A stretch of DNA of 64,000 nt from assembly GCF_019195455.1 (NCBI RefSeq), contig NZ_JAIMBW010000001.1:1116001-1180000 (forward strand), written 5' to 3'. Below the pieces are notes generated by a model, which had not been told where the DNA came from, did not search any database, and worked only from the letters and a program-made list of their open reading frames with translations. Below, piece after piece: positions 8,213 to 17,556 of this stretch (position 1 is the first letter of the stretch; the number at the start of each line of letters is the position of its first letter). The DNA is from Gymnodinialimonas phycosphaerae (GTDB lineage: Bacteria > Pseudomonadota > Alphaproteobacteria > Rhodobacterales > Rhodobacteraceae). The position numbers and the translations under genes are program-made.

Positions 8213-8829
8213 GACGCGGTCCGATCCCGGTGCTGTGCCAGCGTCAGATGATAGCGCGGCGAAATGAACTCTTCCGCCCGCACGATCCATCCCCCCTTGC
8301 CGCCATCACGCCTGCGCGCGTATTTGCGCGAGGCGGGCCTGCGGTCCCCGATCCGGTAGTAGTAATTGCGCCGCGCAATGCCATAGGCATCTACAAGGTG
8401 ATCGGGCGCATCCGAGAACGCCGCATGGGCCGCACGCGCGGTCTGGGGGCCGATCGCGCCGTCCAGGGCGATATCAAGACCCATGTCGCGCAGAAGCCGT
8501 TGCAGGATCCGCACCGCGTTGGAGCCCGCGTTGACCTGCATGTCGAAGACGCTCGCCTGAAGCGGCTCGGGCAGCATATGAATGTTGGGGCGGCTATAGT
8601 AGTGTTCCAGGAATAGATCCGTGGCGATTTCTGGCGTAATGAGGTGAACATCGTCCACGTCAACGTCGCCATCGGCGTCCAGATCAAGGCCCAGGGCCCG
8701 CATCGTGTGGATCGTCACGCCGTGCTTTGTCGCCCCGCCCGGATCGTCGGGATCATTGACGAAGCCTCCTTCGCGGGACACGATTTCTTCTGCGATAGAC
8801 CGAACCGACTGCATGGGTTCGCCCTCCAT
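8203..8829 (-). CDS. Endolysin, GH108 N-acetylmuramidase
   Basis: 208 aa. The N-terminal half has SREGGFVNDPDDPGGATKHGVT (Glu20 is the likely catalytic residue), the signature of glycoside hydrolase family 108. The C-terminal half (LQRLLRDMGLDIALDGAIGPQT) is a peptidoglycan-binding domain of the PG_binding_3 type. It cuts peptidoglycan during cell lysis. An insert DADGDVDVDDVHLI resembles an EF-hand loop and may bind calcium. A second possible start is the ATG at 8814. Paired with the holin downstream, it matches the R. capsulatus GTA release genes rcc00555/rcc00556, which also lie outside the main GTA cluster. Confidence 0.87.
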   Translation of the reverse strand: MEGEPMQSVRSIAEEIVSREGGFVNDPDDPGGATKHGVTIHTMRALGLDLDADGDVDVDDVHLITPEIATDLFLEHYYSRPNIHMLPEPLQASVFDMQVNAGSNAVRILQRLLRDMGLDIALDGAIGPQTARAAHAAFSDAPDHLVDAYGIARRNYYYRIGDRRPASRKYARRRDGGKGGWIVRAEEFISPRYHLTLAQHRDRTASWG

Positions 8830-8925
8830 GCTCTGTGTTTCGGAAGTCCCGAATCCACCATGGGGCAGTTAACAAATCGCTAAGGAGACGGAAGAAAACC
8901 GACCGAAGGCCGTGCAGGCGCAGGC

Positions 8926-9387
8926 TCAGCTGCCGTTATCTTCTGTGCTGTAGCCCTCGGCATTATAGCCCGACGCCTCCAGCGCGTCGGTCACTTCGGC
9001 GGGCATATAGGTCTCGTCATGGCGGGCCAGGATTTCCGTGGCCTCAAACGTGCCATCGATAAGCCGCCCGGTGCCGACCATGCCTTCGCCCTCGCCGAAC
9101 AGATCCGGCAGAACGCCAGTGTAGCGCACCGGGATGGACGCCGCGAAATCAGTCACGTTGAAGGTGATGGTCTCGCCCTGACCGCGCACAAGCGAGCCCT
9201 CTTCCACCATGCCACCAATGCGGAACACCTCATCGGGGGGCGGCGGGTTGTCGACGATTTCGGCCGGTGGGCGAAAGAAATTGATGCCGTCACGCAACGC
9301 GTAGCCGATCAACGCCGTTGATAGCGTCAAGGCGACCGCGGCCACGATCAAGATCTGGATCCGTCGCTGTTTCTTCAGTCCACGCAT
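8926..9387 (-). CDS. ccmE: Cytochrome c maturation heme chaperone CcmE
   Basis: 153 aa, one N-terminal membrane anchor (about residues 10-30) followed by a periplasmic OB-fold. The heme-binding motif LARHDETYMPAEV holds His123, which forms the covalent bond to heme, and Tyr127, an axial ligand. CcmE takes heme from CcmC and hands it to CcmF/H for attachment to apocytochromes. A strong ribosome site (GGGAGGA) precedes the start. It sits 23 bases after argC on the same strand, away from other ccm genes, although ccdA, which keeps cysteines reduced for the same pathway, is at the far end of the window. Confidence 0.95.
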   Translation of the reverse strand: MRGLKKQRRIQILIVAAVALTLSTALIGYALRDGINFFRPPAEIVDNPPPPDEVFRIGGMVEEGSLVRGQGETITFNVTDFAASIPVRYTGVLPDLFGEGEGMVGTGRLIDGTFEATEILARHDETYMPAEVTDALEASGYNAEGYSTEDNGS

Positions 9388-9410
9388 CGCATTCCTCCCT
9401 TAGGGCCCCG

Positions 9411-10439
9411 CTACGGGAAAACGCCGGGGCCCATCAAGCCCGCCGTTTCTTCCAAGTCCAGCATCAGGTTGGCATTCTGAATTGCCTGCCCGCTGGAACC
9501 CTTGCACAAATTGTCCAACGCCGCCACGACTTGCGCCCGTCCAGACCGCCGATCGGCCACGACGCCGATGTGGCAATAATTGGTGCCCCGCACGTCATGT
9601 GTCGAGGGGGCTGCGCCCATCGGTAGCACCTCGATGAACGCCTCGGATTGATATGCATCAGACAACGCGGCGTAAATCGCTTGCGCGTCCCCCTTCACGT
9701 AGCAGGTCGCCAGGATGCCGCGGTTGAAGGGCGCCAGGTGAGGGGTGAATTGCACCTCGACCTTGCGGCCCGCCACCATGCTGAACTCCTGATCGAATTC
9801 GCCCAGATGCCGGTGCGTGCTTCCCAGCGCGTAGGCGTTGGTGCCTTCGCTCAGTTCCGCGTGCAGAAGGTTCTCTTTCAGGGAGCGACCGGCGCCCGAG
9901 ACGCCGCAGATCAAATCAAGGATGATGTCATCAAGATCCACCACCCCCGCTGCAATCAATGGCCGGAGCGCGAATTGCCCGGTGGCCGCGTTGCAGCCCG
10001 TGCCGGCCACCAGCCGCGCGGTGCGGATCTCGTCGCGGTAGAATTCGGTCAGGCCATAGACGGCCTCGGCCTGCAACTCGGGCGCGTCATGGGCCTTGCC
10101 GTACCATTTGGCGTAATCCGCCACGTCGCGCAGGCGAAAATCGGCGGACAAATCCACAACTTTAAGGTCAATCGGCAAGGCCTTGATAACGCTTTGGGAA
10201 GTGGCATGCGGAAGGGCGCAGAAAGCCAGATCAACCCCAGAGAAATCCACATCCTCGATCCGCACCAGATCAGGCAGACCGGCAGAGCGCAGGAACGGGT
10301 AGACCGAGGCCATCGACTGCCCCGCCTTGCGGTCGCCGGTCAGGGCCACGATCTCCATCCCCGGGTGGCCCGCAATCAAGCGGCACAGCTCTGCGCCCGT
10401 GTAGCCAGAGGCACCTAGGATTGCGATTTTCTTGGTCAT
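9411..10439 (-). CDS. argC: N-acetyl-gamma-glutamyl-phosphate reductase
   Basis: 342 aa. The N-terminal nucleotide fold begins [15 protein letters not shown], and the catalytic Cys149 lies in [12 protein letters not shown]. ArgC reduces N-acetylglutamyl phosphate to the semialdehyde with NADPH, the third step of arginine synthesis. Length and motifs fit type 1 ArgC. It is the first gene of a short transcript with ccmE and is separated from murI by 113 bases that could hold its promoter. Confidence 0.95.
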   Translation of the reverse strand: MTKKIAILGASGYTGAELCRLIAGHPGMEIVALTGDRKAGQSMASVYPFLRSAGLPDLVRIEDVDFSGVDLAFCALPHATSQSVIKALPIDLKVVDLSADFRLRDVADYAKWYGKAHDAPELQAEAVYGLTEFYRDEIRTARLVAGTGCNAATGQFALRPLIAAGVVDLDDIILDLICGVSGAGRSLKENLLHAELSEGTNAYALGSTHRHLGEFDQEFSMVAGRKVEVQFTPHLAPFNRGILATCYVKGDAQAIYAALSDAYQSEAFIEVLPMGAAPSTHDVRGTNYCHIGVVADRRSGRAQVVAALDNLCKGSSGQAIQNANLMLDLEETAGLMGPGVFP

Positions 10440-10552
10440 TTGGCTGCCTTCCGAAACGATCCCGGCTGGGGATAATCCAAGCGCGTGGTCTATTCAAATC
10501 TTCTTTGGTGATGGACCAAATCGCCGATAGTTATTCTGTAGGTCTTCCGTAA

Positions 10553-11362
10553 CTACACCGACTGAAACTTGATCTCTCGTCGCAGGAAGATCGTGGCCTT
10601 GGACTCGACCGACTTCGGATCCCCCGAGGTCAGGAAAGCAGGCTCTCCGCCGCCCAACATCGCCGGGCGCCGGGTGAGGTAATCGCCAAGGCTGGCCGCC
10701 ACCAGCGAGGGTTGCGAGAAGACGGCAACACCGTCGCCCAGGGCATCGCGGAACACGTCCTCAACCAGCGGATAATGGGTGCACCCCAGAATGGCCGCTT
10801 GCGGCGAGGGCATCCGACGTTTGAGCGCATCCACGTGAGAGCGCACCAGCGCCTCGGCCAGGATCATGTCGCCCTGCTCGATCGCGTCAACGACGCCGCC
10901 ACAGGGCTGCGCCTCCACGTCCACACCGATGGCACGGAACGCCAGTTCGCGCTGGAAGGCGCGGCTGCTGACGGTGGTGGGCGTGGCAAACAGCGCCACC
11001 TCTTTCACGTCCACCTCACGCGGGGGCGAGTTGTCGCCCCATTGACGTTCGGTCAGCGCCTCGATCAACGGCACGAAGACACCCAACACGCGCTTGCCTT
11101 CGGGCACCCAGCCTTCTTGCATCCGGCGCAGGGCGGCGGCGGAGGCGGTGTTGCAGGCCAGGATCACCAGATCGCACCCCCGGTCGAACAGGACCTGCAC
11201 GCCCGCCGTCGTCAGGTTGTAGATATCTTCGGCCTCGCGCACGCCGTAGGGCGCATGGGCATTGTCGCCCATGTAGATCAACGGCACCTCGGGCAAGGCC
11301 TTGCTGACCGCGTCCAGCACCGTCAACCCGCCCAAACCGCTATCGAAAATTCCCACTGCCAT
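10553..11362 (-). CDS. murI: Glutamate racemase
   Basis: 269 aa. It has [13 protein letters not shown] at the N-terminus and the two catalytic cysteines Cys70 (LACNTASAA) and Cys194 (LGCTHYPLV). It interconverts L- and D-glutamate to supply D-Glu for peptidoglycan. The start shares one base with the stop of the upstream acyltransferase (TGATG), so the pair is translationally coupled, linking cell-wall and lipid functions in one operon. Confidence 0.95.
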   Translation of the reverse strand: MAVGIFDSGLGGLTVLDAVSKALPEVPLIYMGDNAHAPYGVREAEDIYNLTTAGVQVLFDRGCDLVILACNTASAAALRRMQEGWVPEGKRVLGVFVPLIEALTERQWGDNSPPREVDVKEVALFATPTTVSSRAFQRELAFRAIGVDVEAQPCGGVVDAIEQGDMILAEALVRSHVDALKRRMPSPQAAILGCTHYPLVEDVFRDALGDGVAVFSQPSLVAASLGDYLTRRPAMLGGGEPAFLTSGDPKSVESKATIFLRREIKFQSV

Positions 11363-12333
11363 CAGTACCGCTCCCTTATTGTTTTCATGCCGGGCAATTT
11401 GATCTTGGCGGACTTCTCATCGGGTCCACGGTGCCTGTCCTCAAATTCGAACCCATGGGCCTGCGCGTCAAGGGGGCGTGGTGACAAGGCATAGGTTGTC
11501 TTGCGCAGAAACTCCATCAGCGCCTTCGCGTCACCGGCAAGCGCATCGAGGTCCGCGCGCGCGATCGGCTCGCCAATGACGACCTTGACCTCGGAATTGG
11601 TGCGCGCCTTGAACTCCTTGATCAGAAGGCCCATCCGCAGGGTGTAATGCAGGTGACTCATCAGCTGGAACAGGCGCGAGTTGTGGCCTTCGAAATAGAT
11701 CGGCACCACGGTGGCCTCGGATTTGGCGATCATCCGCGCGGTGAAACTGCGCCATTTCGGGTCCATCGGTCGCCCGAACGGTTTTGCCGCCGTCGAGACG
11801 GTGCCGCCGGGAAAGACGCCAATCGCGCCGCCGTCCGCCAGGTAGGACAGCGCCGTCTTGCGGGTTGCGATGTTCTGGGCCAGCGCCTCTTTGGTTTCCT
11901 CGAACGAGACGGGCAGGATGACCTTGTTCAGATCCTCGGCACGGCGGAACACCTGATGGGCAAGGATGCGGAAATCGCCCCGCGTCCGGGCCAGGATATG
12001 GCCCATCATCAACCCATCGAGGATGCCGTAGGGATGATTGGCGATCAGCACCACGGGGCCGGTTTCGGGAATGTTGTCCAGCGATCCGCCGATGACGTTG
12101 AGTTGCAGCTTGTAGCGTTCCACCATGACATCCCAGAAGTCGCGCCCCTGGCGCACTTCTTCGTCGTAGCCCGCCGCCGTCCGGATCAGGCGCAAGCGTC
12201 CGGTCGTGTTTTCCATCGCGCGGATCATCGCCCGTCCGCCCTTGGTGGCGGCGGAACTGGCGTAGGAAATCTCACGGGCAATGGCGCGGTGTTCTCGGTT
12301 GTTTTCGGAATCGCGGCGGCGACGATTGGACAT
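11362..12333 (-). CDS. Lysophospholipid acyltransferase family protein
   Basis: 323 aa. The acyltransferase signature NHPYGILDG gives His100 and Asp106 (an HX5D spacing rather than the usual HX4D), followed by the glycine/proline block [11 protein letters not shown] and [11 protein letters not shown]. This is the PlsC-like superfamily, which transfers acyl chains from acyl-CoA or acyl-ACP to lysolipids or amines. The HPYG variant occurs in a subgroup often called hemolysin-like or ornithine-lipid-related. The basic N-terminus suggests peripheral membrane attachment. The exact acceptor lipid cannot be judged. Confidence 0.82.
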   Translation of the reverse strand: MSNRRRRDSENNREHRAIAREISYASSAATKGGRAMIRAMENTTGRLRLIRTAAGYDEEVRQGRDFWDVMVERYKLQLNVIGGSLDNIPETGPVVLIANHPYGILDGLMMGHILARTRGDFRILAHQVFRRAEDLNKVILPVSFEETKEALAQNIATRKTALSYLADGGAIGVFPGGTVSTAAKPFGRPMDPKWRSFTARMIAKSEATVVPIYFEGHNSRLFQLMSHLHYTLRMGLLIKEFKARTNSEVKVVIGEPIARADLDALAGDAKALMEFLRKTTYALSPRPLDAQAHGFEFEDRHRGPDEKSAKIKLPGMKTIRERY

Positions 12334-12421
12334 CGGATGACCTGGTCAAGGGCTTGCACGACGACATGTAAGGACTGCCGCGCGCCCGGTCCAGTGACGT
12401 TTGGGTAACCACGCCACTATC

Positions 12422-12459
12422 GTGCCTTACGCAGTTTGGCGCGCCTTACGCGGTTTGGC
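12422..12459 (-). repeat. 19-bp tandem duplication over the agmatinase stop
   Basis: Two adjacent 19-base units, 12422-12440 and 12441-12459, differ at two positions. The second contains the speB stop codon and last codons, so the duplication created a copy just after the gene without changing the protein. Confidence 0.75.
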
Positions 12460-13414
12460 CCGGCCACCCCCAAAGGCACAGCAGCTCCATCGCCACATGG
12501 GCACCCGCCACGGCGGTGATCTCGGCGCTGTCGAAGGGCGGAGAGACCTCGACCACGTCGCCACCCACCAGGTTGATGCCCGCCAGGTCGCGCAGCAGGG
12601 TCGCGGCCTGGGCGCTGGAAAGCCCGCCCCATACCGGCGTGCCCGTGCCCGGCGCAAAGGCCGGGTCAAGCGCGTCGATGTCGAAGCTGAGGTAGACGGG
12701 CGCGTCCCCTGCCCGCGCCTTGGCGGCGGCCGCCACCGCGCTGGCCCCTGTCTCATGGACCTCGCGTGCGTCATGGATGTGAATGCCGAGGTTATCTTCC
12801 ACCACCGTGCGAATGCCGATGTGCGAGGACCGCGCCACATCGATCAGCCCTTCCTTCACGGCGGTGTAGCAGAAGGTGCCATGATCGATCCGCGCCGCGT
12901 CATCATCGGGCCAGGTGTCGGTATGGGCGTCGACCTGGATCAACGCCAAGGGTCCATGGACCGCCGCATGGGCGCGCAGAATGGACAAGGTGATGGAATG
13001 ATCGCCGCCAAGCGTGATGGCGGCGGCCCCGGCGCGCAGGATGCCCGCGATATGCGCCTCGATCCGCTGTGGCACGTCCGCCGTGTAGGCATAGTCAAAG
13101 GCCATGTCGCCGTAGTCCGCGACGGCCAGCGCCTCCAGCGGGGAATAGCCGTCCCAGCCATAGGGCGGATCGAAGGGTTGCAGGCTGGAGGCCGCGCGGA
13201 TCGCGCGGGGGCCAAGGCGCGTGCCGGGGCGGTTGGTCACGGCCTGGTCGAACGGAATGCCGGTGACGGCCACATCCACGCCGGACAGATCCTTGGTGTA
13301 CCTGCGCCGCAGAAACGACGGCGCGCCCGCAAAGGCGTTCTCGAACGACAGCCCCTTGAGGTCGGTCCGCATGATCGCGCCATCGACTTCGTTCTTCGCA
13401 TCTTCCAACGCCAT
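12446..13414 (-). CDS. speB: Agmatinase
   Basis: 322 aa ureohydrolase. Manganese ligands are visible in LGGDHSIT, QVDAHTDTW and LSFDIDALDPAFAPGTG. It hydrolyses agmatine to putrescine and urea, although guanidinobutyrase or another ureohydrolase specificity cannot be excluded. TGIPFDQAVTNRPGTRLGPRAIR is typical of the agmatinase branch rather than arginase. It is divergent from the flavin reductase gene across about 125 bases. A polyamine-type binding protein occurs at 52 kb but is not linked. Confidence 0.9.
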   Translation of the reverse strand: MALEDAKNEVDGAIMRTDLKGLSFENAFAGAPSFLRRRYTKDLSGVDVAVTGIPFDQAVTNRPGTRLGPRAIRAASSLQPFDPPYGWDGYSPLEALAVADYGDMAFDYAYTADVPQRIEAHIAGILRAGAAAITLGGDHSITLSILRAHAAVHGPLALIQVDAHTDTWPDDDAARIDHGTFCYTAVKEGLIDVARSSHIGIRTVVEDNLGIHIHDAREVHETGASAVAAAAKARAGDAPVYLSFDIDALDPAFAPGTGTPVWGGLSSAQAATLLRDLAGINLVGGDVVEVSPPFDSAEITAVAGAHVAMELLCLWGWPGQTA

Positions 13415-13538
13415 GATTTGCCCCTTTGGCTGCCTGTCCCCTTGCTATACCCAAGATTTCACGAGACGAACCCCCGAATTGATCCATCTTGTACCGCGCG
13501 GCTGCGTGGGCGAGTGTGGCCGCGCGTATTGGGGACGG

Positions 13539-14039
13539 ATGATGGACGATCTGAAAGCGAGTTTTCTGGAAGGCATGAGCCGGGCTGCGGCCTCGGTCTG
13601 CGTGGTGACGACCGATGGTCCTGCGGGGCGCGGCGGGGTCACTGTTTCGGCGATGACGTCGATCTCGGCGGATGGTGAAGCGCCGACGATGCTGACCTGC
13701 CTGAACGCGGCCTCTTCGTGCCTGCCGATCCTGCTGGAGAACGGCTGTTTTTGCATCAACGTGTTGCGGATCGGGCAAACCGATATCTCGGACGTCTTTT
13801 CCTCACGGCGCCCCGCGCCGGGCGGCGACAAGTTCAACGCAGTCGACGTGGATCTGCTGGCGACCGGCGCGCCCTGGTTGACCGAAGCGCTCGTGGCCTT
13901 CGATTGCAGTCTCGTGTCAGCCGAGAAACTGGGCACGCACCACATCTGCATCGGTGCGGTGCAGGCCGTGCGGGTCGCCCCCGACGGCGAGCCGCTTCTT
14001 TATGGCATGCGCAAGTACCTGCGGGCCGAAGAGCACTAG
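13539..14039 (+). CDS. Flavin reductase-like FMN-binding split-barrel protein
   Basis: 166 aa. The segment AAASVCVVTTDGPAGRGGVTVSAMTSIS, followed by PTMLTCLNAASS and GCFCINVL, is the HpaC-like flavin reductase split barrel, which uses NAD(P)H to reduce FMN or FAD for a partner monooxygenase. No monooxygenase gene is adjacent, so the partner is unknown. ATGs at 13539 and 13542 are equivalent. Confidence 0.82.
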   Translation: MMDDLKASFLEGMSRAAASVCVVTTDGPAGRGGVTVSAMTSISADGEAPTMLTCLNAASSCLPILLENGCFCINVLRIGQTDISDVFSSRRPAPGGDKFNAVDVDLLATGAPWLTEALVAFDCSLVSAEKLGTHHICIGAVQAVRVAPDGEPLLYGMRKYLRAEEH

Positions 14040-14051
14040 CCGCAAGTGGTG

Positions 14052-15302
14052 CTAATCAGGCGCGGGGGTCTTGCGCGCACGCGCGATCCGGTCGGTGTCC
14101 CATTGCGATAGGGCGGCACTTTTGTCCACGCGCTCGTCAAGATCCTGCAACAACGCGCCCATCGGTTCGGAAAAGACCCCCGGTGCGCGGTCATTGAGGG
14201 CCTGGAACGCAAGGATCAAACGCTCCAAGACTTCCGAGTGCCCGGCGGCGTCGCGGATGATCGGACGGAAAGCGGCATCCACCATGTCCTGCGGCGCGAT
14301 CGGTGCCACGCAAACGGCGTCGAATTCGACCTCCGGATCCGGCCCCTCTTGCCAATCCAGCAGGACCGACAAAACGCGGTCGATGACCGCGATGGCGGTG
14401 CCGGGATCGTTGACGGAAGGCGACAGCGCCCGCGAGGCGATTTCAGACAGGACGGTCAAGCCGTACTCGGGATCCTGATCGTAGGTGCGCTGGCGCCTCA
14501 CCGTGAAGGTGTCGCAGAGCGCGCTTGCGTCCGCGTCCGACGGGGCCATCCCGTTTATACGTAAAAGGCAGGTACCCGGGGTGACGAAATCGCCGGGCAT
14601 CGCCACCAGCCAGATCTGCGCGCCGGCGTCCTTGGCAAAGCTATTGATCGCGGCCATGTCGATGTGTTGCACGTAGCCAGAGCCTTCGGTGGTCACGTCA
14701 TGGGCGTAGTCGGGCGCGTCCTCGTCGGCGCGTCGGCCGCCCAGATACGGCATGGAGAGCCGCGTGTTCAACGACTCGCGCGCCGCCGCCTGCACCCGGT
14801 CGAGGGTGTTCTCCATCCGTCCGAAATCCTGGAGGTATCCGATCCAGCGCAACAGCGCGAAGACGACGAACAACAGCACGGCAATGGCCGCAAAAAACAC
14901 GATCACCCGCGCGCCGGTGTCGTAGAAATTCGCGCTCGACCCGATCACGGCGACGACCGCGAAGACGAAGGCCCCCACGAAGGTCGCAAGCGTCTTCTGG
15001 GTGGTCGGATCCTCTTGCAACAGGGCAATCGCCCGAGGCGTCGCGGTTTGCGAGGCCGCGTTATAAGCGTTCACCGCAATCGAAAGCGAAAAGGTGGCCA
15101 CCGGCAGCATCGCGGTGGTCAGGATCGTCAGGATACGGTCGACGGCATCCTCGCCCACGAACGCGGCCCATCCCTCGGGCACAAGGGGCGACAGGGTGGG
15201 CGCGACACCGGCGGCGACCAGGGCCAAGACGGCGTAGGCCGCAACGCGCACCCATAGCCGTCGCAGGATGCTGCGCACCACCCAAAGCCACTTGCCGATC
15301 AC
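14052..15302 (-). CDS. DUF2254 membrane protein
   Basis: 416 aa. Four hydrophobic segments fill the first 170 residues (for example VAAYAVLALVAAGVAPTL, ILTTAMLPVATFSLSIAVNAYNAA, ATFVGAFVFAVVAVIGSS and VIVFFAAIAVLLFVVFALL). A soluble C-terminal region follows with RTYDQDPEYGLTVLSEIASRALSPSVNDP, a hallmark of the DUF2254 family. No biochemical role is established. It is transcribed in the same direction as the amidohydrolase upstream, 45 bases away. Confidence 0.82.
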   Translation of the reverse strand: MIGKWLWVVRSILRRLWVRVAAYAVLALVAAGVAPTLSPLVPEGWAAFVGEDAVDRILTILTTAMLPVATFSLSIAVNAYNAASQTATPRAIALLQEDPTTQKTLATFVGAFVFAVVAVIGSSANFYDTGARVIVFFAAIAVLLFVVFALLRWIGYLQDFGRMENTLDRVQAAARESLNTRLSMPYLGGRRADEDAPDYAHDVTTEGSGYVQHIDMAAINSFAKDAGAQIWLVAMPGDFVTPGTCLLRINGMAPSDADASALCDTFTVRRQRTYDQDPEYGLTVLSEIASRALSPSVNDPGTAIAVIDRVLSVLLDWQEGPDPEVEFDAVCVAPIAPQDMVDAAFRPIIRDAAGHSEVLERLILAFQALNDRAPGVFSEPMGALLQDLDERVDKSAALSQWDTDRIARARKTPAPD

Positions 15303-15347
15303 GGCGTGTCCAAGCGTGGCATGCGGGGGGCTGTCAACATGGCTGCC

Positions 15348-16508
15348 TCACGCCGGGTTCGCCGTTTCGACAAGCCGCGCGAACAGGCTCGCGCCGATGG
15401 GCGCGATGTCGTCGTTGAAGTCGAATTGCGGGTGATGAAGGCCCGCCCCCTCGCCCGCGCCAAGGAACAGGTAGGCGCCGGGGCGCGCTTGCAGCATGTA
15501 GGCGAAATCCTCGGCCCCCATTTCCTTGCTGGCGTCGTCCACGACGGCGGCGTCCCCCACGACCTCGCGGGCGACCTGAACGGCAAAGGCCGTCTGATCA
15601 GGATCGTTGATGGTGGCGGGATAGCCCCGCTCGTAGGTCAGCTTGGCCTCGACGTTGAAGGCGGCGGCATGGCCCGCGACGATCTCCTGCATGCGGCGCT
15701 CCACCATGTCCTGCACCACCGGGTCGAATGTGCGCACGGTGCCGTTGAGCATTGCCGTGTCAGGGGTCACATTGCTGGCCGTGCCCGAATGGATCTGCGT
15801 CACGGAGACGACCAGATCATCGAGCGAGCGGTTGTTGCGCGAAACGATGGTGCCGAAGGCCTGCGCGATGGCGATGGCGGGCGGGATCGGGTCAATCGTC
15901 TCCTGCGGATAGGCGCCGTGGCCGCCCTTGCCAGTGATGTCGACCGTGACGGTATCGACGGCAGCCATGATTGGGCCAGGAGTGGTGAAGAACGCCCCCT
16001 CGGGCGCGCCGGGGACGTTGTGGATGGCGAACACCCGTTCGATATCAAACCGGTCCATCGCGCCCTCCTGCACCATGACCTCTCCGCCGCCGCCGTCTTC
16101 TTCGGCGGGTTGGAAGATCAACGCGACGCGGCCCTTGAAGTTGCGCGTTTCGGCCAGGTATTTCGCGGCCCCCAACAGCATCGTCGTGTGCCCGTCGTGG
16201 CCGCAGGCGTGCATCTTGCCGGGGATGGTCGAGGCATGCGCGGCGCCCGTCGCCTCAAGGATCGGGAGCGCGTCGATATCGGCACGCAGGCCGATCGTGG
16301 GACCAGGCACACCGCTGTCGATGATCGCCACGATCCCGCTGGTCGCAATGCCGCCGTGGATGTCGGTGATCCCGAAGGCCTTCAAGCGCTCGGTGATGAA
16401 GGCAGCCGTCTGGTGGCAATCGAAGTTCAGCTCGGGATGGGCATGCAGATGACGGCGCCAGGTTTTCATCTCGGGCGCGAGGGCGGCGATGGAGTTGATG
16501 ACGGGCAT
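15348..16508 (-). CDS. M20 amidohydrolase (hippurate hydrolase/IAA-amino acid type)
   Basis: 386 aa from the ATG at 16508. Metal and catalytic motifs are RRHLHAHPELNFD, HACGHDGHTTMLLGAA, FQPAEEDGGGGEVMV and FAIHNVPGAPEG, the HipO/AbgB-type M20D subfamily that removes acyl groups from N-acyl amino acids. A dimerisation domain lies in between. It is divergent from mazG with 96 bases between. The physiological substrate is unknown. Confidence 0.9.
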   Translation of the reverse strand: MPVINSIAALAPEMKTWRRHLHAHPELNFDCHQTAAFITERLKAFGITDIHGGIATSGIVAIIDSGVPGPTIGLRADIDALPILEATGAAHASTIPGKMHACGHDGHTTMLLGAAKYLAETRNFKGRVALIFQPAEEDGGGGEVMVQEGAMDRFDIERVFAIHNVPGAPEGAFFTTPGPIMAAVDTVTVDITGKGGHGAYPQETIDPIPPAIAIAQAFGTIVSRNNRSLDDLVVSVTQIHSGTASNVTPDTAMLNGTVRTFDPVVQDMVERRMQEIVAGHAAAFNVEAKLTYERGYPATINDPDQTAFAVQVAREVVGDAAVVDDASKEMGAEDFAYMLQARPGAYLFLGAGEGAGLHHPQFDFNDDIAPIGASLFARLVETANPA

Positions 16509-16604
16509 GGGGCACCTCTGGTATGTTTCAGGCAGCCTGCACCCTTTTCGCAGCCGCCACAACACGGGCTTGCGTGGCGGGACGGGTTGAGGCAACGGTT
16601 GCCC

Positions 16605-17399
16605 ATGGACCTTCCCTCGGACCCGATGCACCGCCTGCGCGCCATCATGGCGCGGCTGCGCGACCCCGTTCACGGCTGCCCCTGGGACGTGGCGCAGACC
16701 TTTGCGACGATTGCCCCCTACACCATCGAAGAGGCCTATGAGGTCGCCGACGCGATCGAGCGTGGCGATATGGACGAATTGAAGGGCGAATTGGGCGATC
16801 TGCTGTTCCAATCCGTATTCCACGCGCAAATGGCGCAGGACGACGGCCTTTTCGATTTCGACGACGTGGCGCGCGCCATTGGCGACAAGATGATCGCGCG
16901 CCACCCCCATGTGTTCGGCTCTGAGAGCAACGCCAAATCCGCCGAGCAACAGGTGAGCGATTGGGAATCGGTGAAGGCCGCAGAGCGCGCGGCCAAGGCA
17001 AAAGGCGGTGTGCTGGACGACGTGGCGCTGGGATTGCCGGCCTTGATGCGCGCCGAGAAGTTGCAGAAACGCGCCGCGCGGGTTGGCTTTGACTGGCCCG
17101 AGATTGATATGGTTATCAACAAGATAGCCGAAGAGGTTGAAGAATTGGTTGAAGCACGTGACAGGCTGCCGCAAGAAAAGATCGCCGAGGAGATGGGGGA
17201 CTTGCTGTTCGTGATGGCCAACCTTGCGCGGCATCTGAAGGTTGATCCTGAAGTTGCCCTGCGGGGGGCCAATGCCAAGTTTGTTCGACGCTTTTCCCAT
17301 ATTGAACAAGAACTTGCGGCGCGATCTTCAAGTCCCGAGGACAGTACCTTGGAAGAAATGGACGCGCTTTGGGACGCTGCCAAACGCGCGGGGCTGTAG
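16605..17399 (+). CDS. mazG: Nucleoside triphosphate pyrophosphohydrolase MazG
   Basis: 264 aa with two MazG domains. The first has CPWD, TIEEAYEVADAIE and ELKGELGDLLFQ, and the second has EEVEELVEA and EEMGDLLFVMANLARH; the acidic residues bind magnesium. It hydrolyses NTPs and dNTPs to NMPs, probably clearing aberrant nucleotides and affecting stringent signalling. The start at 16605 was chosen because upstream in-frame sequence is antisense to the amidohydrolase. Confidence 0.95.
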   Translation: MDLPSDPMHRLRAIMARLRDPVHGCPWDVAQTFATIAPYTIEEAYEVADAIERGDMDELKGELGDLLFQSVFHAQMAQDDGLFDFDDVARAIGDKMIARHPHVFGSESNAKSAEQQVSDWESVKAAERAAKAKGGVLDDVALGLPALMRAEKLQKRAARVGFDWPEIDMVINKIAEEVEELVEARDRLPQEKIAEEMGDLLFVMANLARHLKVDPEVALRGANAKFVRRFSHIEQELAARSSSPEDSTLEEMDALWDAAKRAGL

Positions 17400-17556
17400 C
17401 AGCGGATCGACGCGCTCTGCGCCAAAGGCGTGGGCTCTGCGCAACACAGGCGGCTTGCCGCCGCCACGATCGGGCCGTTGAGCTTTGAAAATCAGCGTAT
17501 TTGCCGTAAGATTTTCGACGAATTTCACGTTATCTCAAATTTCAGGATTTACTCCC

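Noticed and set aside
16509-17309. Minus-strand frame extending upstream of the amidohydrolase to 17309
   Set aside because: It is antisense to mazG. The amidohydrolase start at 16508 gives the family's normal length.
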